The position numbers and the translations under genes are program-made. A stretch of 50,124 bases of DNA, from the NCBI GenBank assembly GCA_947593515.1, contig CANQDQ010000015.1, positions 1-50,124 on the forward strand. The letters run 5' to 3'. How positions within the stretch are numbered: position 1 is the first letter of the stretch; every line of letters begins with the position of its first letter. This DNA is from an uncultured Bacteroidales bacterium. Its GTDB lineage: Bacteria; Bacteroidota; Bacteroidia; Bacteroidales; UBA11471. This document shows, piece by piece, positions 32,691 to 41,684 of the stretch. The notes beneath the pieces were generated by a model that was not told the origin of the DNA, did no database searches, and saw nothing but the letters and a program-made list of their open reading frames with translations.

Positions 32691-33710
32691 ATGGCGAATA
32701 CACCGAGAATCAAATCAATGGACGCACTGAAACTGTTTGCTATTTTTTTAGTATTATGGGGACATTGCGTACAACATTTGTTATCGAGCGAATATTACGA
32801 TGAACCGCTTTACCGTATCATTTACTCTTTCCATATGCCGCTGTTCATGGCAATATCCGGATTTTTCGGGGCAAGAATCGCCGAAAATTCTTTCATCAAT
32901 GCTTTCACAAAAAAATTTCGCCAATTGTTACTCCCGTCCATATCGTTCGGGTTAATTTGTTTTATATACGATTTTGCCATCAACCAAAGCATCAAGGCTG
33001 CGACCTACTCATTTATTGTGTCCTTTTGGTTTCTGAAAAGCGCATTTCTTTGTTCCTTCGTATATTTTTTAGTTACCAAGCCCAAGAAGAAAACAGTTCG
33101 TATATTCTTGTTAATCGGATCTTTACTTATATGTCCATTCTTGCTGCGCCATACATTTTCATTTGGTCATATGTATCCCTGCTTCGTAATGGGCGCATGG
33201 CTGCACGATCATATCGAATGGGTCAAACGCCATATCAAAACCCTGCTTCTCGTAAGCAGCACCCTGTTTGTCGCTCTACTTCTGTTTTGGGACGCAAGTT
33301 TTTGGACGGAAGGGTGCAACTTCCGGTTTTTATCCGGTCTCGGCGGCAAGGCATTGTATGGCTATAAATACGTTTATCGGCTGACAATCGGATTTGCCGG
33401 AACTTTGACATTCTTTTCTCTGTTTGAATACCTCTCCCGATACATTCCGGAAAGCCGCATCGGCAATACCCTTTGCCGGTGGGGTAAATATACATTGGGA
33501 ATATATTGTTTGCAGGCATTTATTTTGGAAATTTTCCTAAGACAGCTTTTGAATTTCGATTCGGCGGGATTTTTCACGTTCAATTTCGTTATCGCCCCGT
33601 TTATCTCTTTTGGAGTATTGCTGTTGTGCTTAGGCTGCATCAAAATCATTCATTTCTCCCAATGGACATCGTGGGCATTCTTGGGGGAATCCTTACCCCG
33701 TAAAAAATAA
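32691..33710 (+). CDS. Acyltransferase 3-family membrane protein
   Basis: The 339-residue protein has about ten hydrophobic helices and the family's N-terminal catalytic-type motif (LVLWGHCVQHL with a membrane-edge His; YSFHMPLFMAISGFFGAR). Such enzymes O-acylate surface sugars, for example on capsule, LPS or exopolysaccharide; the target here is unknown. The ATG at 32691 lies 27 bases after a -7-like element. The gene is clearly richer in A and T than its neighbours and stands alone, so it may have been acquired more recently. Confidence 0.85.
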   Translation: MANTPRIKSMDALKLFAIFLVLWGHCVQHLLSSEYYDEPLYRIIYSFHMPLFMAISGFFGARIAENSFINAFTKKFRQLLLPSISFGLICFIYDFAINQSIKAATYSFIVSFWFLKSAFLCSFVYFLVTKPKKKTVRIFLLIGSLLICPFLLRHTFSFGHMYPCFVMGAWLHDHIEWVKRHIKTLLLVSSTLFVALLLFWDASFWTEGCNFRFLSGLGGKALYGYKYVYRLTIGFAGTLTFFSLFEYLSRYIPESRIGNTLCRWGKYTLGIYCLQAFILEIFLRQLLNFDSAGFFTFNFVIAPFISFGVLLLCLGCIKIIHFSQWTSWAFLGESLPRKK

Positions 33711-33791
33711 TCGATTATCCTCCGCTTAGCGACCAAAGAAAAATATGTGCAAACTTTTCTTTGGGAAAGAACATTTTGCAAATAAAATCGC

Positions 33792-33799
33792 TACCTTTG
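33792..33799 (+). promoter_or_regulatory. Predicted -7 promoter element (TACCTTTG) for ddh-lgt
   Basis: TACCTTTG matches TAnnTTTG exactly, 49 bases before the ddh ATG. Confidence 0.6.
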
Positions 33800-33848
33800 C
33801 GGCAGAAAAGACTGTATTCAAGTATAAATACATCATAAACGCCACAAA

Positions 33849-34745
33849 ATGAAAAAGACAAGAGCCGCCATCGTAGGTTATGGCAATATAGGTCATTATG
33901 TGCTCGACGCGCTGCAAGCCGCCGAAGATTTCGAGATTGCGGGCATCGTGCGCCGCGACGCCACAAACGTGCCCGACGAACTGAAAGCCTACCGGGTAGT
34001 CGGCAGCATCGACGAGTTGAGCGATGTCGATGTAGCCATACTCTGCACCCCGACCCGCAAAGTGGAAAGTTTCGCCGAAAAGATATTGGCAAAAGGTATT
34101 CACACGGTCGACAGCTTCGACATACACACGCAGATAGCCGGTCTGCGCAGCCGCCTCGACGCCTTGTGCAAAAAATACAACACGGTGGCTATCACGGCTG
34201 CCGGCTGGGATCCGGGCAGCGACTCCATCGTGCGCACCCTCATGCAGGCTGCCGCTCCGAAAGGCATTACCTACACCAACTTCGGTCCGGGCATGAGCAT
34301 GGGACACACCGTCGCCGTAAAAGCGGTCGAAGGCGTGAAAGCGGCTTTGTCGATGACGATTCCACTGGGCACGGGCATTCACCGCCGCATGGTATATATC
34401 GAACTGAAAGAGGGGTACAAATTCGACGAAGTGGCTCACAACATCAAGACCGACCCCTACTTCGCCAGCGACGAAACGCACGTGATGCAGGTGGAGTGCG
34501 TGAACGACCTGCTCGATATGGGACACGGCGTGCACATGATACGCAAAGGCGTGTCAGGCAAGACGCAAAACCAGATTTTAGAATTCAACATGAAAATCAA
34601 CAACCCCGCCCTGACGGCACAAATACTTGTAGGCGTAGCCCGCGCATCGTTCCGCCGACAGCCCGGTTGCTACACGATGATAGAAATTCCGGTGGTCGAT
34701 ATGCTTTTCGGCGACAAAGAAGAACTGATAAAACACCTTGTGTAA
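33849..34745 (+). CDS. ddh: meso-Diaminopimelate D-dehydrogenase
   Basis: This NADPH-dependent enzyme makes meso-diaminopimelate from tetrahydrodipicolinate in one step, feeding lysine and peptidoglycan synthesis. The 298 residues start with a Rossmann dinucleotide site (AAIVGYGNIGHYVLDAL), then LCTPTRKVESFAEKIL, VDSFDIHTQIA, the substrate-site stretch TAAGWDPGSDSIVRTL and GPGMSMGHTVAVKAVEGVK. The length fits the family. The route is common in Bacteroidales. lgt starts 4 bases after its stop, so both are in one unit. Confidence 0.95.
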   Translation: MKKTRAAIVGYGNIGHYVLDALQAAEDFEIAGIVRRDATNVPDELKAYRVVGSIDELSDVDVAILCTPTRKVESFAEKILAKGIHTVDSFDIHTQIAGLRSRLDALCKKYNTVAITAAGWDPGSDSIVRTLMQAAAPKGITYTNFGPGMSMGHTVAVKAVEGVKAALSMTIPLGTGIHRRMVYIELKEGYKFDEVAHNIKTDPYFASDETHVMQVECVNDLLDMGHGVHMIRKGVSGKTQNQILEFNMKINNPALTAQILVGVARASFRRQPGCYTMIEIPVVDMLFGDKEELIKHLV

Positions 34746-34749
34746 TCGT

Positions 34750-35622
34750 ATGCTGCCCGACGTCATTACGTGGACTGCCGACCCGGCGATATTCTCGATT
34801 TTCGGACGGGAAATCCGGTGGTACGGACTGTTTTTCGCGGTCGGTTTTCTGATAGGCTACGCCATAGAAGACCGCATCTACAAACACGACAACGCTCCGG
34901 CAGGTTGGTGCGACAAAGTGTTTATTTACACGATTGTCGCCACCATTATCGGGGCGCGACTGGGACACTGCATTTTCTACGGTTGGGAGTATTACTCCGC
35001 CCACCCTATCGACATTTTCAAGATATGGGAAGGGGGACTTGCCAGCCACGGCGGTACGATAGGCATCATCATCGCCCTCTACATTTTCTCGCGGCGGGTT
35101 ACGCACCGCAATTTGCTGTGGGCGCTCGACCGATTGGCGATACCGACCTCGTTCGTGGCGGTGCTTATCCGGCTCGGTAACCTGATGAATCACGAAATCT
35201 ACGGGCATGCAACCACGCTGCCGTGGGGATTCCGGTTCATCGAAAACGTAGGGGCATGGCACACATACGGCATGGAGCCGGTATTTTCGGCGCCGTCGCA
35301 CCCGACGCAGATTTATGAAGCCTTGTGTTACCTCCTCGTGTTTGCGGTACTTATGTATATGTATTGGAAACGCAGGGCGGGCGACCGTCCGGGTCTGATA
35401 CTCGGCATTTTCTTCATCGGCATTTTCCTCAGCCGTTTCTTCATCGAGTTCGTAAAGAACGACCAAGAGGCGTTCGAGGCGGACATGGTGCTGAATATGG
35501 GACAATGGTTGAGCATACCTTTCGTCATTGCCGGCGTATGGCTTATCGTGCGGGCGCTGCGCCTGCCGGAAGTGCCGGGCGCCATCGACCCGAAAGCGAC
35601 GGCGAAAACAAAAAAACAGTAA
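34750..35622 (+). CDS. lgt: Prolipoprotein diacylglyceryl transferase
   Basis: Lgt moves diacylglycerol from phosphatidylglycerol to the lipobox cysteine of prolipoproteins, the first step of lipoprotein maturation, in the inner membrane. The 290 residues contain about seven helices, the conserved IRWYGLFFAVGFLIGY start, GGLASHGGTIGIII, the signature RLGNLMNHEIYG and HPTQIYEALCYLLVF. Many lipoproteins in this window depend on it. ATG 34750 is chosen because the longer frame begins in the ddh stop region. It is convergent with the DUF2156-GNAT gene, with 2 bases between the stops. Confidence 0.96.
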   Translation: MLPDVITWTADPAIFSIFGREIRWYGLFFAVGFLIGYAIEDRIYKHDNAPAGWCDKVFIYTIVATIIGARLGHCIFYGWEYYSAHPIDIFKIWEGGLASHGGTIGIIIALYIFSRRVTHRNLLWALDRLAIPTSFVAVLIRLGNLMNHEIYGHATTLPWGFRFIENVGAWHTYGMEPVFSAPSHPTQIYEALCYLLVFAVLMYMYWKRRAGDRPGLILGIFFIGIFLSRFFIEFVKNDQEAFEADMVLNMGQWLSIPFVIAGVWLIVRALRLPEVPGAIDPKATAKTKKQ

Positions 35623-35624
35623 CG

Positions 35625-37688
35625 CTATTCGTTGAACATCAACGAGAGAAACGGTTTCGTACCGGCGGCTTCGGTGAAAATCCAACGGGTGAAAGCCGGC
35701 ATATCGAAATCATAATCCACCGCCATACCGGAAGAGGGTTGTTTTTGCGAACAGCCCTCTTTCATTATATATATGCCCGTGTTTTCGGGAATCATATCGT
35801 CGGAGAGGCGTATCGACAACGAACGGTTGGGATAGGATTCGGCATAGGCGTCGAGCAGCGCCACCGCATCGACGACACGCGCCATACCCGTCGGCACAAG
35901 TGTTTTGCTCTCGGGCACCGGCGTTCCGCCGTCGGCAAAGTGTACAGGCTCGACATCGGGCGTTTCCGGCGGACAGGCAACGGAAAGACGACAGCAGCCG
36001 TACCGCCGGCAAAGCGTCTGCAACAAGGCGGCGAAAGCCGCGCTATCGACGGCAGCCAAGTCCAAGACCCGCACCGTACTGTCGGCAGGAACAGCCCAAG
36101 CCATTGCCGACGAACGACCGTCGGCATCGCACACGCACACGGCATCGCCGCCGGCGTTTCGCACATCGGCGAGAACGACTGCGAAATCGTCGTGCAGGTG
36201 CAGCACCGTACAGCGGCGAGCGGCAGTAAGCCGCTGCCACGTTTCATACAGCGTATCGTCGTCGGGAACCGTTCCGGCATCGCCACCGACAGCGGCATCG
36301 CCCTCACAGCGATACACGCGCTCCTCCCGATAAAAAACCGTTTCGAAACCGAAGCGCCGGTAATAGCCGTACAGCGATTCCTCTGCGGGAATAAGCGCCG
36401 CAAGCGGAATGTTGCGCCGGTGCAGCGTATAAAAAGATTCTCGGATAAGATGCGACATAAGCCCCCTGCCCCGCTCCTGCGGAGCGGTGGAAAGTCCGGC
36501 GAAGTACGAAAGCGGCTGTTCGCCGTTCCACAACGACATCATATAGGGCAGGTGCTGCAACGCCGAGCAAAGGGTGTCGCCCCGCATCGCCACACGGGTA
36601 TTGTGCGGCGTGTATTTTCGAGAGAAAAAGAGTTCGAGAAAATCGGGTCGGTCGTGGAAACAGGTTTGCCACAAGTCCATCACGCGACGGCGGTCGTCTT
36701 CGTCTTGTGCGAAGCGGACGACATATCCGGCGGCAGACATTTCCGCTCCGCTGTCTGACAGCGAAAGCGGTGCGGCAGACAATTCCTGCCGATGCGAATA
36801 AAACGCCGCCATTTTTTTATACAGCCGGAACGGCTGATACGACAGCTTCGCCTGCCGCAGACCGGCAAGCCCCAAGTCCTCCTCCCGATTGACATAGCGG
36901 TACTGCTCCGGAATACGTGCCGCAAACTCGCGGTTTATCATCGCATAAGCGCCCTCCACCGTCGCATCGGCTTTCTCTACGTGCACGCCGAACGTATCGT
37001 TCGTAATCGGCGAGCCGTAAGTGAATGCCACTAACCGGTCGCCCGTCCACAAGGTTCCGCCCGCAAGGGCAAGCTCCTCGAAATGGTGCAGGGCAAAAAT
37101 CATCGCCTTCCGTTCCTCATCGAGGCTTTCGGCATCGCCGTCGCTGTTTGCCGCAAACCACTGTTCTTCGAAGCGCAGGCATACCGGCACAAGCTCCGCC
37201 GTAAGCGGTTCGTACCGGTAGTCGGGATTTTCCTTGATAAAACGGTTGATATGGTTGCGTTTGGGTTGAAAACGCTTTCCCGTCAAAGCGGCCAACTCGG
37301 TACGCAGGTATATGTAATCGTAATAGGAACGCTCCGCCACGAAATGAAAACGCTCGGGGAATGCCTCTTGCAGCCACATACGCGCTTTCTCCGACACGCC
37401 CAGCAGGCAGAGCGTGTGCCCCAGCGAGGCGGCATCGGCTATCAGCAGGGCGATGCTCTCGGTCAAGGGCAAAGCCCCCTGCGGCATCATGTAGGCAGGA
37501 CGGCCATCGTCGAGGTAAAAACGTATCAGCAGCGTGTCATCTACTACGGCATATTCGCTGCCATACAGGTATTGCCAACTGCACATATTGGCAAAAGCAA
37601 AATCGCAATTGCGGTAGCCGTCCGACAAGGTGTATCGGGTTATCGTTTCTTTGTCGTCGAGCCTAATAGGGCGGAATGGAATTTTCAT
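35625..37688 (-). CDS. Fused DUF2156 / Eis-like GNAT acetyltransferase
   Basis: One uninterrupted frame of 687 residues joins two modules. Residues 1-290 are DUF2156-like (phosphatidylglycerol lysyltransferase C-terminal type; GNAT-like fold): IPFRPIRLDDKETITRYTLS, RNCDFAFANMCSWQYLYG, FQPKRNHINRF and REEDLGLAGLRQAKLSYQP. Residues about 315-450 are a second GNAT domain with STAPQERGRGLMSHLI, followed by a C-terminal part resembling the sterol-carrier-like domain of Eis enzymes. As I recall, in many Bacteroides these are two adjacent genes, so this is probably a fusion. Substrates are unknown; an aminoacyl-lipid or peptide-linked role is possible. ATG 37688 replaces a TTG three codons upstream. 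Confidence 0.8.
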   Translation of the reverse strand: MKIPFRPIRLDDKETITRYTLSDGYRNCDFAFANMCSWQYLYGSEYAVVDDTLLIRFYLDDGRPAYMMPQGALPLTESIALLIADAASLGHTLCLLGVSEKARMWLQEAFPERFHFVAERSYYDYIYLRTELAALTGKRFQPKRNHINRFIKENPDYRYEPLTAELVPVCLRFEEQWFAANSDGDAESLDEERKAMIFALHHFEELALAGGTLWTGDRLVAFTYGSPITNDTFGVHVEKADATVEGAYAMINREFAARIPEQYRYVNREEDLGLAGLRQAKLSYQPFRLYKKMAAFYSHRQELSAAPLSLSDSGAEMSAAGYVVRFAQDEDDRRRVMDLWQTCFHDRPDFLELFFSRKYTPHNTRVAMRGDTLCSALQHLPYMMSLWNGEQPLSYFAGLSTAPQERGRGLMSHLIRESFYTLHRRNIPLAALIPAEESLYGYYRRFGFETVFYREERVYRCEGDAAVGGDAGTVPDDDTLYETWQRLTAARRCTVLHLHDDFAVVLADVRNAGGDAVCVCDADGRSSAMAWAVPADSTVRVLDLAAVDSAAFAALLQTLCRRYGCCRLSVACPPETPDVEPVHFADGGTPVPESKTLVPTGMARVVDAVALLDAYAESYPNRSLSIRLSDDMIPENTGIYIMKEGCSQKQPSSGMAVDYDFDMPAFTRWIFTEAAGTKPFLSLMFNE

Positions 37689-37706
37689 AGAGTACAAAAA
37701 CAGACG

Positions 37707-37714
37707 CGAAGATA
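37707..37714 (-). promoter_or_regulatory. Possible -7 element (TATCTTCG variant) for the DUF2156-GNAT gene
   Basis: The minus strand reads TATCTTCG, one base from TAnnTTTG, 18 bases before the start codon. Confidence 0.45.
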
Positions 37715-38072
37715 CAAGGTTTTTTATTTCGATTGTTCCGACAAGTAAAAATTTCGCGCTCCGGCAAAAAACGCATCAGGCGCAACCGGTTCTCCAAAGG
37801 ATAGTTTTCTATTTGTAAATCAATCTTCTACAAAAAAAGATTGATTATCTCCCGATAACCAATCCCTGTAACCTGAATTTAATACCATGAAAAACACTGT
37901 TCTCAAATATACGCCTTTATAACAAACCGACAATACTTTCGATTGATATAACCCTAAGATTTTTAATAGTTTAACAATTACATAAATTTAATAAAATCTC
38001 TGCTTTTCCCTAAAAAATAAAGAAAAGGAAGCAATATTCGGAAAAGAACAGGGAAATTAGAGCAAAAAGTCG
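37715..38072. other. AT-rich intergenic region upstream of metF
   Basis: About 360 bases lie between divergent promoters. A 10-bp inverted repeat (AATCAATCTT at 37818-37827 with AAGATTGATT at 37837-37846, 9-base loop) is present. An 11-codon frame MKNTVLKYTPL runs from 37887 to a TAA at 37920-37922. I see no SAM- or cobalamin-riboswitch consensus and no tRNA. The frame and hairpin are too weak to call. Confidence 0.4.
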
Positions 38073-38080
38073 TATTTTTG
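38073..38080 (+). promoter_or_regulatory. Predicted -7 promoter element (TATTTTTG) for metF
   Basis: TATTTTTG fits TAnnTTTG, 28 bases before the metF ATG. Confidence 0.6.
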
Positions 38081-38108
38081 CATAATTGATAATAAAAATC
38101 CCACCCGA

Positions 38109-39056
38109 ATGAGTATTGCTTCATTGATACAAAATTCACCGCGCACCGCCTTTTCTTTCGAGGTTTTGCCCCCGTTGAAAGGGAACGGCATCGAAAAAGT
38201 CTTTGCCACGATAGACGCGCTGCGGGAGTTCGACCCGAAATACATCAATATTACATCGCACCGCAGCGAATTGGTGTATAAATCGACCGAAAACGGACTC
38301 TACCGCCAAGTATCGGAAAAGAGCCGCCCCGGTTCGGTAGCCGTCGCCGCCGCCATACAATACAAATACCACATTCCCGCCGTGCCGCATCTGATATGCA
38401 GCGGATTTTCCAAACAGGAAACGGAGTATGCCCTCATCGACCTCAACTTTCTGGGCATCACCGACCTGCTGGTTTTGCGGGGCGACAAGGCAAAACACGA
38501 AGCGCGCTTCACGCCGCACCCCGAAGGGCACTCCCACGCCATAGAGCTTGAACAGCAGGTAAACCGTTTCAACGAAGGATTCTTCCTCGACGGGTCGCAC
38601 ATGACGCTCGACCGTCCGTTTTCATACGGCGTAGCCGGTTATCCCGAAAAGCACGACGAAGCGCCTAACCTCGAAACCGACCTTCGCCACCTGAAAGAGA
38701 AAGTCGATGCCGGAGCGTCGTACATCGTTACGCAGATGTTTTTCGACAACAGCAAATATTTCGATTTCGTAGAGCGGTGCCGCACCATAGGCATCACCGT
38801 GCCTATCGTGCCCGGATTGAAACCTATCAATGCCGCCAACCAGCTGACCGTACTGCCGAAAGTGTTTCATGTCGATTTGCCGGAAGCGTTGGCACAGGCG
38901 CTGGCGCACTGCGACGACCTCGCCGCCAAAGAGGTGGGCGTGGAATGGTGCACGGCACAGGCGCGCGAACTGATAGCGAAGGGCGTGCCCAGCATACATT
39001 TCTATTCGCTCATGGCGACCGAAAGCGTGCGCCGCGTAGCCGCCGCCGTATATTAA
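38109..39056 (+). CDS. metF: Methylenetetrahydrofolate reductase
   Basis: MetF reduces 5,10-methylene-THF to 5-methyl-THF with FAD, supplying methionine synthase. The 315 residues show the TIM-barrel family marks: RTAFSFEVLPPLKGNG, YINITSHRSE, VPHLICSGFSKQETEYAL, LLVLRGDKAKHE, GASYIVTQMFFDNSKYFDF and VPIVPGLKPI. Length is normal. holB follows after 13 bases, probably on the same transcript. Confidence 0.95.
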   Translation: MSIASLIQNSPRTAFSFEVLPPLKGNGIEKVFATIDALREFDPKYINITSHRSELVYKSTENGLYRQVSEKSRPGSVAVAAAIQYKYHIPAVPHLICSGFSKQETEYALIDLNFLGITDLLVLRGDKAKHEARFTPHPEGHSHAIELEQQVNRFNEGFFLDGSHMTLDRPFSYGVAGYPEKHDEAPNLETDLRHLKEKVDAGASYIVTQMFFDNSKYFDFVERCRTIGITVPIVPGLKPINAANQLTVLPKVFHVDLPEALAQALAHCDDLAAKEVGVEWCTAQARELIAKGVPSIHFYSLMATESVRRVAAAVY

Positions 39057-39069
39057 CAACCAGCGACGT

Positions 39070-40209
39070 ATGTACTTCAAAGATGTCATCGGACAGGATA
39101 GCGTAAAAAAACGCCTCATCGATTCGGTACGGGAGGGGCGCATCGCCCATGCCCAGCTGTTCGAGGGAAACGACGGATACGGCGCTCTGCCGCTCGCACT
39201 GGCATACGCCCGCTACATACAGTGTACCGGCGAGAAGGGCGACGACGCTTGCGGCGTCTGCCCGTCGTGCCGGCAATTTACGTCGCTGATGCACCCCGAC
39301 GTGCATTTCGTTTTTCCTATCGTCAATAAAAAAGAGCGCTCCAAACCGGTGTGCGACGACTACATAGCCGAGTGGCGCGACTACTTGAAAGAGACCGCCT
39401 ATCCGTCGGCGGAAAGCTGGCAGCAGTTTCTCGCCACCGGCAACAGCCAGCCGCAGATTTACGTGCACGAAGCGCGCGAAATCATACGCAAACTCAATCT
39501 GAAAAGTTTCGAGTCGGAATATAAAATCATGATTATCTGGCAGGCGCACCTGATGAACGACGCCTGCGCCAACGCCATACTGAAACTGTTGGAAGAACCG
39601 TTCGACAAAACGGTGTTTCTGTTGGTGAGCGACACGCCCGAAAGGCTGCTCGAAACGATACGCTCGCGCACCCAGCGCATACAGCTGCACGCCATCGCTG
39701 CCGATGCCGTCGCCCGCAGCCTGCACGAAAGCGAGGGGCTCGACCCGCAAACGGCAAACGCCATAGCCCACACGTCGGGCGGCGACTATCTGAAAGCCCT
39801 TTCGACGATACGCCTCAACAGCGAGCAGGAGAAATTTCTGGAACTTTTTATCACGCTGATGCGGCAGGCATACGCCCGACAGGTGAAAGAATTGAAACGG
39901 TGGAGCGAAGAAGTCGCCGCTCTGGGACGAGAAGCTGAAAAGCGGTTTATCGGCTACTGCCAGCAGATGCTGCGGGAGAGCTTTATTCACAACCTGCACC
40001 GTGCCGAGCTGACCTACACCCGCCCCGACGAAGAACAGTTTTTATCGCGCTTCGCCCCGTTCATCAACGAGCAGAACATCGAAGCGCTGACCGAACTTTT
40101 CCGTCTTGCCGAACGCGACATCGCCCAAAACGCCAACGGAAAAATCGTGTTTTTCGACGTCGCCGTACAGACGATTATTCTTATCAAAAAAGGAAACGAG
40201 CGGCGATAA
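39070..40209 (+). CDS. holB: DNA polymerase III subunit delta'
   Basis: This subunit of the clamp loader stabilises the complex that loads the sliding clamp. The 379 residues have the AAA+ layout: IGQDSVKKRLIDSVREGRIA, a nucleotide-site loop without its lysine (EGNDGYGALPLALA, usual for delta'), a zinc-type cysteine cluster CGVCPSC near 60, then KIMIIWQAHLMNDACANAIL, LLEEPFDKTVFLLVS and LLETIRSRTQRI. The C-terminal clamp-loader domain follows. It converges with rodA, with 23 bases between the stops. Confidence 0.93.
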   Translation: MYFKDVIGQDSVKKRLIDSVREGRIAHAQLFEGNDGYGALPLALAYARYIQCTGEKGDDACGVCPSCRQFTSLMHPDVHFVFPIVNKKERSKPVCDDYIAEWRDYLKETAYPSAESWQQFLATGNSQPQIYVHEAREIIRKLNLKSFESEYKIMIIWQAHLMNDACANAILKLLEEPFDKTVFLLVSDTPERLLETIRSRTQRIQLHAIAADAVARSLHESEGLDPQTANAIAHTSGGDYLKALSTIRLNSEQEKFLELFITLMRQAYARQVKELKRWSEEVAALGREAEKRFIGYCQQMLRESFIHNLHRAELTYTRPDEEQFLSRFAPFINEQNIEALTELFRLAERDIAQNANGKIVFFDVAVQTIILIKKGNERR

Positions 40210-40232
40210 TCCTGTAAATGCCGCTATCGGCA

Positions 40233-41684
40233 TCACAAGGTATCGCTTCGCGAAGCATCTATGCACAACAGGGTGAAAAGCAGTATGGTGAATCCCCACA
40301 GCGAGGAGCCTCCATAACTGAAAAAGGGCAGCGGAATGCCGATGACCGGCAGCAAGCCCATCACCATACCCACATTCACCGCCAAGTGGAAAAAGAGAAT
40401 GGACGCCACGCTGTACCCGTACACCCGTCCGAAAACCGAGCGCTGCCGCTCCGCCAACTGTATGATGCGCACAAGCAGCAAGGCAAACAGAGTCAATACG
40501 ACGGTCGTACCCCAAAATCCCTCTTCCTCACCGACGGTGCAGAAAATAAAATCGGTATCCTGCTCGGGCACGTATTCGAGTTTCGTCTGTGTACCGTTAA
40601 GGAATCCTTTGCCTAAGAATCCACCTGAGCCGATAGCGATTTTCGACTGATTGACATTATAGCCCACACCCTTCAAATCTTCTTTCATTCCCAGCGTTAC
40701 TTCTATACGGGTGCGCTGGTGTGGTTCGAGCACGCGGGTGAAAGCGTAATCGACCGATTTCAGGAACAGACAGGAAAAGAGCGCGAACACAACGGCTATC
40801 CACAAACGCCGCTCCATCATTTTGAAATAGAGTATCACCGCAGCGGCAATTGCCACGAACAGCAACGTCCACGCCACATAGCACAAATTGAATGCCCACA
40901 GGTAACGGGATATGACTGCGGCAAGAATTTCAATGACTGCGGCTGCCGAAAGCGCGATTTTGAAAAATGCGGAGCTGCGCAGGTACGACGACACCATGTA
41001 AGCCAAGACTATCAATATAAGCGTCAGTACAATCCATTCGCCCACAGGGGTATATAGAATTTCCACCGCCGCATACTTCACTGCGATGACAAAATAGACA
41101 ATGGCGCACAACACGGCAAAGAGGAAAAGACTGCTCATGCCTTCGCGGTAAAACACCCCGACGAGCGCAAGGAATACCAACGCCGACCCCGTTTCATTTT
41201 GCAACAGTATCAACAGGACGGGCAGCAGCACAAGGGCGCAGGCTTTAATGAAACAAGCAGGTCGGGCGAGGTCGAACTCGTAATTGTCCATCATTTTCGC
41301 CAGCGCCAGCGCCGTACCGTATTTGACAAACTCCGCCGGCTGCAAATGCACCGGACCCAACACGAGCCACGAATGCGAGCCTTTTATATCGGGAGCGACC
41401 GCTATCGTTACAATCGACAGCAGCAGAAAAACGATGTACAGCGGATATGCCAGCGAGACATACGTGCGCGGCTCTATCATCAAGACGAAAAAGGCGATGA
41501 CGACGGCACAGCCTATCCAAAGCAGCTGCTTGCCCGAACGGGCGTCGAAATCGAATATCGACCCCGTCGCATCGAAATCGAAGCTGGCGGCGTAAATGCT
41601 TACCCAGCCGCACAAGACAAGTACCACGTACAAAGCGACCGTGTACCAGTCGAGCGAAGCCCATACATCATTCCTGCGTGCCAT
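40233..41684 (-). CDS. rodA: RodA peptidoglycan polymerase (elongasome)
   Basis: RodA is a SEDS-family membrane glycosyltransferase that polymerises lipid II for cell elongation with PBP2. The 483 residues have about ten helices and SEDS marks: GSHSWLVLGPVHLQPAEFVK, the periplasmic loop and later GGFLGKGFLNGTQTKLEYVP, QDTDFIFCTVGEEEGF and FFSYGGSSLWGFTILLF. Its length is above that of many RodA proteins because of an extended central helical region. Its first 17 bases overlap the end of the PBP2 gene. It is last of the purH-mre unit. Confidence 0.95.
   Translation of the reverse strand: MARRNDVWASLDWYTVALYVVLVLCGWVSIYAASFDFDATGSIFDFDARSGKQLLWIGCAVVIAFFVLMIEPRTYVSLAYPLYIVFLLLSIVTIAVAPDIKGSHSWLVLGPVHLQPAEFVKYGTALALAKMMDNYEFDLARPACFIKACALVLLPVLLILLQNETGSALVFLALVGVFYREGMSSLFLFAVLCAIVYFVIAVKYAAVEILYTPVGEWIVLTLILIVLAYMVSSYLRSSAFFKIALSAAAVIEILAAVISRYLWAFNLCYVAWTLLFVAIAAAVILYFKMMERRLWIAVVFALFSCLFLKSVDYAFTRVLEPHQRTRIEVTLGMKEDLKGVGYNVNQSKIAIGSGGFLGKGFLNGTQTKLEYVPEQDTDFIFCTVGEEEGFWGTTVVLTLFALLLVRIIQLAERQRSVFGRVYGYSVASILFFHLAVNVGMVMGLLPVIGIPLPFFSYGGSSLWGFTILLFTLLCIDASRSDTL

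Noticed and set aside
35325..36758. Long plus-strand open frame opposite the DUF2156-GNAT gene
   Set aside because: Antisense shadow with low-complexity basic composition; it also overlaps the end of lgt.
37887..37922. 11-codon frame MKNTVLKYTPL as a leader peptide before metF
   Set aside because: No attenuator hairpin pair, no run of methionine codons, and it lies nearly 200 bases from metF.
37715..38072. SAM riboswitch upstream of metF
   Set aside because: I looked for a GC-paired multi-helix core and found only AT-rich sequence with one weak hairpin.
39106..39200. Missing Walker A lysine in delta' as a sign of decay
   Set aside because: Clamp-loader delta' subunits normally lack a working nucleotide site, so this is expected.
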